From Curtobacterium sp. MCLR17_007 (GTDB lineage Bacteria > Actinomycetota > Actinomycetes > Actinomycetales > Microbacteriaceae): 64,000 bases of DNA. The stretch is taken from NCBI RefSeq assembly GCF_003234655.2, contig NZ_CP126271.1:2666001-2730000 (forward strand). The letters run 5' to 3'. The position numbers and the translations under genes were made by a program. The notes beneath the pieces were generated by a model. The model was given only the letters and a program-made list of their open reading frames with translations, was not told the DNA's origin and ran no database searches. How positions within the stretch are numbered: position 1 is the stretch's first letter; the number at the start of each line of letters is the position of its first letter. This document shows positions 61,971-64,000 of the stretch, in pieces.

Positions 61971-62209
61971 GCACCCCCCTGAGGCATCGCGCCAACCGGG
62001 TGGACGGACCGTTCTGCCAGTCGCTGTTGACGGTTCGCCCAGGGTCGTCGTCCAAGGTGGCCGTTTCCGTCATCGCGGCGGCCGCCCCACACGGCCGCCC
62101 GGCGGACGGACGGGCCCCCACAGCACCGTCCGGACTCCCCCACCGGCGGGTCCCTGCTGCGCTGCGACGATGCGGTGCGCACGGCCGACCCGCCCGACAC
62201 CCGGAAACG
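61971..62209. other. 240-bp leader before the transglycosylase-like gene
   Basis: No gene is supported. Genes of this type often have c-di-AMP riboswitches in actinobacteria, but I could not find the conserved blocks of that class here. Confidence 0.4.
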
Positions 62210-63100
62210 ATGCCAGGACTGCACCCCCACGCCCCGACGCCCATCCCCACCGACCCGGTCCCGACGACCCGGCGCGCTGCGCTCGACAGCCCGTCGCGCC
62301 GGATCCGCCGCGCGCTCCGCAAGCGCGGCGTGCTGCTCGCGAGCGGCGCCGCCGTGCTCGTCGTCGCCGGGGGCGCGCTGACCGTCGGCACCCAGCCGGC
62401 GATCGGTGAGGCCATCGGCATGCCCTCGGCCTCCGCAGCCCCTGCGCTGAGCGGGGCCGCGCTCGACCGTGCCCAGGCGGCCGCGACGATCACTACCGCC
62501 GAGACCGTGGTCGCCGACGCGAACGACAAGACCGACACCGCCTCCCTGGAACGACGGATCAGCGCACTGTCCGACTACCGGCAGCTGTCCGGGGCGGCCA
62601 TCAGCGACCGCATCCAGTCAACGGTCGACACCGCGCAGGACGTCGCCCAGGCGAGTGCCGACCAGGACCGGCGCGACGTGGACGACGCGGCGGCCGCAGC
62701 ACGGGCCGCCGAGGCCGCAGCAGCGGCGAAGGCCGAGGCGGACGCCGCAGCCGCGGCCGCCGCCCAGGCCGCCGCCGCCCAGGCCGCCGCGAACACCCCC
62801 GCGGGGGCGAAGTCGACCGCGGCGTCGCTCGCCTCGTCGCAGTACGGCTGGGGGTCCGACCAGTTCCAGTGCCTGGACAGCCTCTGGACCAAGGAGTCGG
62901 GCTGGGACTACCAGGCGTACAACCCGTCCGGCGCGACCGGCATCCCGCAGGCGCTGCCCGGTTCGAAGATGTCGACCGTCGCCGCCGACTGGCAGACCAA
63001 CGCCACCACCCAGGTCACCTGGGGGCTGCGCTACATCAAGGACGCGTACGGCACCCCGTGCGCAGCCTGGAGCCACTCGCAGGCGACGAACTTCTACTGA
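62210..63100 (+). CDS. Secreted lytic-transglycosylase-like / aggregation-promoting-factor domain protein
   Basis: A 296-residue exported protein. A basic leader (RRIRRALRKRG) and span (VLLASGAAVLVVAGGALTVG) precede a mature region with an Ala-rich coiled-coil (about residues 155-200) and a C-terminal SLT-like domain of about 80 residues: CLDSLWTKESGWDYQAYNPS (likely catalytic Glu), GATGIPQALPGSKM and WGLRYIKDAYGTPCAAWSH. It likely acts on peptidoglycan. The ATG at 62210 is used; the frame is open upstream. Confidence 0.82.
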   Translation: MPGLHPHAPTPIPTDPVPTTRRAALDSPSRRIRRALRKRGVLLASGAAVLVVAGGALTVGTQPAIGEAIGMPSASAAPALSGAALDRAQAAATITTAETVVADANDKTDTASLERRISALSDYRQLSGAAISDRIQSTVDTAQDVAQASADQDRRDVDDAAAAARAAEAAAAAKAEADAAAAAAAQAAAAQAAANTPAGAKSTAASLASSQYGWGSDQFQCLDSLWTKESGWDYQAYNPSGATGIPQALPGSKMSTVAADWQTNATTQVTWGLRYIKDAYGTPCAAWSHSQATNFY

Positions 63101-63125
63101 GCCGGCTCCGTCTGAGCGACACGTC

Positions 63126-63156
63126 GACCGGCCCCGGGTTCCGCCCGGGGCCGGTC
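63126..63156 (+). terminator. Terminator hairpin after the transglycosylase-like gene
   Basis: A 13-bp perfect stem, GACCGGCCCCGGG/CCCGGGGCCGGTC, with a 5-base loop, 25 bp past the stop. Confidence 0.85.
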
Positions 63157-63174
63157 CTCGTGTAGGCATGCACG

Positions 63175-64000
63175 GTGACGACGATCGGACTCCGCCGGAT
63201 GCGGCCCCGCGACCCCGCCGAGGGGCACCGCGCCGCCAGCCCGCTCGAGCTGCTCTTCGACCTGGTCTTCGTCGTCGCCGTGGGCTTCGCCGCGTCGAAC
63301 CTGCACGAGATCGAGGCGGAGGGACACGTCAGCTCGGCGATCCTGTCGTTCGCGTTCGTGTTCTTCGCCATCTGGTGGGCGTGGATCAACTTCACCTGGT
63401 TCGCGACGTCCTTCGACACCGACGACTGGCTGTACCGCGTTGCGACCTTCGTGCAGATGGCCGGGGTGCTCGTCCTGGCCGCGGGGGTCGGGCCCGCGAT
63501 GCACGGCGAGGCGCCGGTGGTCGTGGTCATCGGCTACGTGGTGATGCGGCTCGCGCTCGTCGCGCAGTGGATCCGCGCCGGGGTGTCCGCCCCGCAGTAC
63601 CGGTCGACGGCGGCCCGCTACGTCGTCGGCGTCGTCGTCGTGCAGGCGCTCTGGGTCGCGCTGCTGGCGGTCCCGCACGCCGCGGCGCCGGCCGTGATCC
63701 CGTTCCTCGTGCTGTTCGAGCTGCTGGTGCCGGTGTGGGCGGAGTCCCGTTCCGAGACGACGCCGTGGCACACCCGGCACATCGCCGAGCGCTACTCGCT
63801 CTTCACGCTCATCGTCCTCGGTGAGGGGCTGGTGGCCTCGGCGAACGCCGTCATCGACGGGCTGCGGCACGCCGAGCACCTCGGACCGCTGCTCACCCTG
63901 GCCGGCGGCGGACTCGTCGTCGTCGCCGGGCTCTGGTGGATCTACTTCGCCCGCGAGCAGCACGAGCACATCCGCGGTCTGCCGAGCGCCCTGGTGTTCG
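63175..64000 (+). CDS. ltrA: Low-temperature-requirement A (LtrA) membrane protein, cut by window edge
   Basis: The first 275 residues are present. LELLFDLVFVVAVGFAASNL is the LtrA opening, followed by repeated spans (FVFFAIWWAWINFTWFATSF, YSLFTLIVLGEGLVASANAV). The role of LtrA is unclear; it was linked to growth at low temperature in Listeria. GTG at 63175 is 6 bp after TAGGCA, so it may be leaderless. The C-terminus lies outside the window. Confidence 0.88.
   Translation, partial: MTTIGLRRMRPRDPAEGHRAASPLELLFDLVFVVAVGFAASNLHEIEAEGHVSSAILSFAFVFFAIWWAWINFTWFATSFDTDDWLYRVATFVQMAGVLVLAAGVGPAMHGEAPVVVVIGYVVMRLALVAQWIRAGVSAPQYRSTAARYVVGVVVVQALWVALLAVPHAAAPAVIPFLVLFELLVPVWAESRSETTPWHTRHIAERYSLFTLIVLGEGLVASANAVIDGLRHAEHLGPLLTLAGGGLVVVAGLWWIYFAREQHEHIRGLPSALVF

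Noticed and set aside
61971-62209. c-di-AMP (ydaO) riboswitch before the transglycosylase-like gene
   Set aside because: The gene type and leader length fit, but the conserved sequence blocks of the class are not seen.

Overview
The window is GC-rich, densely packed chromosomal DNA with short gene gaps. It carries actinobacterial marks: TANNNT -10 boxes a few bases from start codons, many GTG starts, ATGA/GTGA gene overlaps and an LAXTG-type sorting signal. Protein content suits a Microbacteriaceae member, most like Curtobacterium; this is inference, as there is no rRNA or marker gene to settle it. I saw no tRNA, rRNA, CRISPR array, phage, transposase or plasmid gene. LAYOUT: 1-6122 is a sugar-utilisation locus: a LacI regulator cut by the window edge, a fused Gfo/Idh/MocA-aldo/keto reductase, and a divergent ABC importer lacking its ATPase, with two palindromic operators between. 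6181-7150 holds a TetR regulator, a small membrane protein and two strong hairpins. 7200-9310 is an FMN-riboswitch-controlled ribE-ribB-ribH operon. 9383-13131 pairs an MprF-like aminoacyl-lipid synthase with a membrane esterase. 13318-16259 encodes two secreted surface proteins, one with six chaplin-like repeats and a sortase signal. 16368-21924 holds small regulators and enzymes (two GNATs, Lrp, DUF5997, orphan LysR sensor domain, DJ-1/PfpI, inositol phosphatase, Tag glycosylase). 22387-28667 holds a CopB-type copper ATPase, GH5 glycosidase, CPBP protease, AroQ and an FMN reductase. 29372-35044 is a five-gene NAD operon (nrtR-nadA-nadB-nadC-nifS). 35167-41956 holds acylphosphatase, MFS exporter, alditol-oxidase-like enzyme, 2'-5' RNA ligase-like protein and metQNI. 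42159-50302 holds a nuclease-fold protein, MFS exporter and a D-amino-acid/2-keto-3-deoxy-sugar catabolic operon. 50465-64000 holds a PIG-V-like glycosyltransferase, flavin and SDR enzymes, GDSL lipoprotein, NRDE protein, coaBC, DUF proteins, GntR and MarR regulators, a secreted transglycosylase-like protein and a truncated LtrA. HOW IT WORKS TOGETHER: the biosynthetic blocks (riboflavin, NAD, CoA) are ordinary and their control is readable: RFN aptamer, NrtR-type palindrome, CsoR-like palindrome over the copper pump -10. The accessory content is surface biology (chaplin-like protein, aminoacyl-lipid pair) and carbon/nitrogen scavenging. REPEATS: the gaps carry an unusual load of repeats: tandem arrays with 14, 16, 35, 61 and 68-bp periods, a dispersed hairpin repeat at convergent gene ends, a dispersed 38-bp element, and a roughly 16-bp REP-like word (CTGGAGGCCCGG core) found at 12 places, including inside linkers of conserved enzymes.
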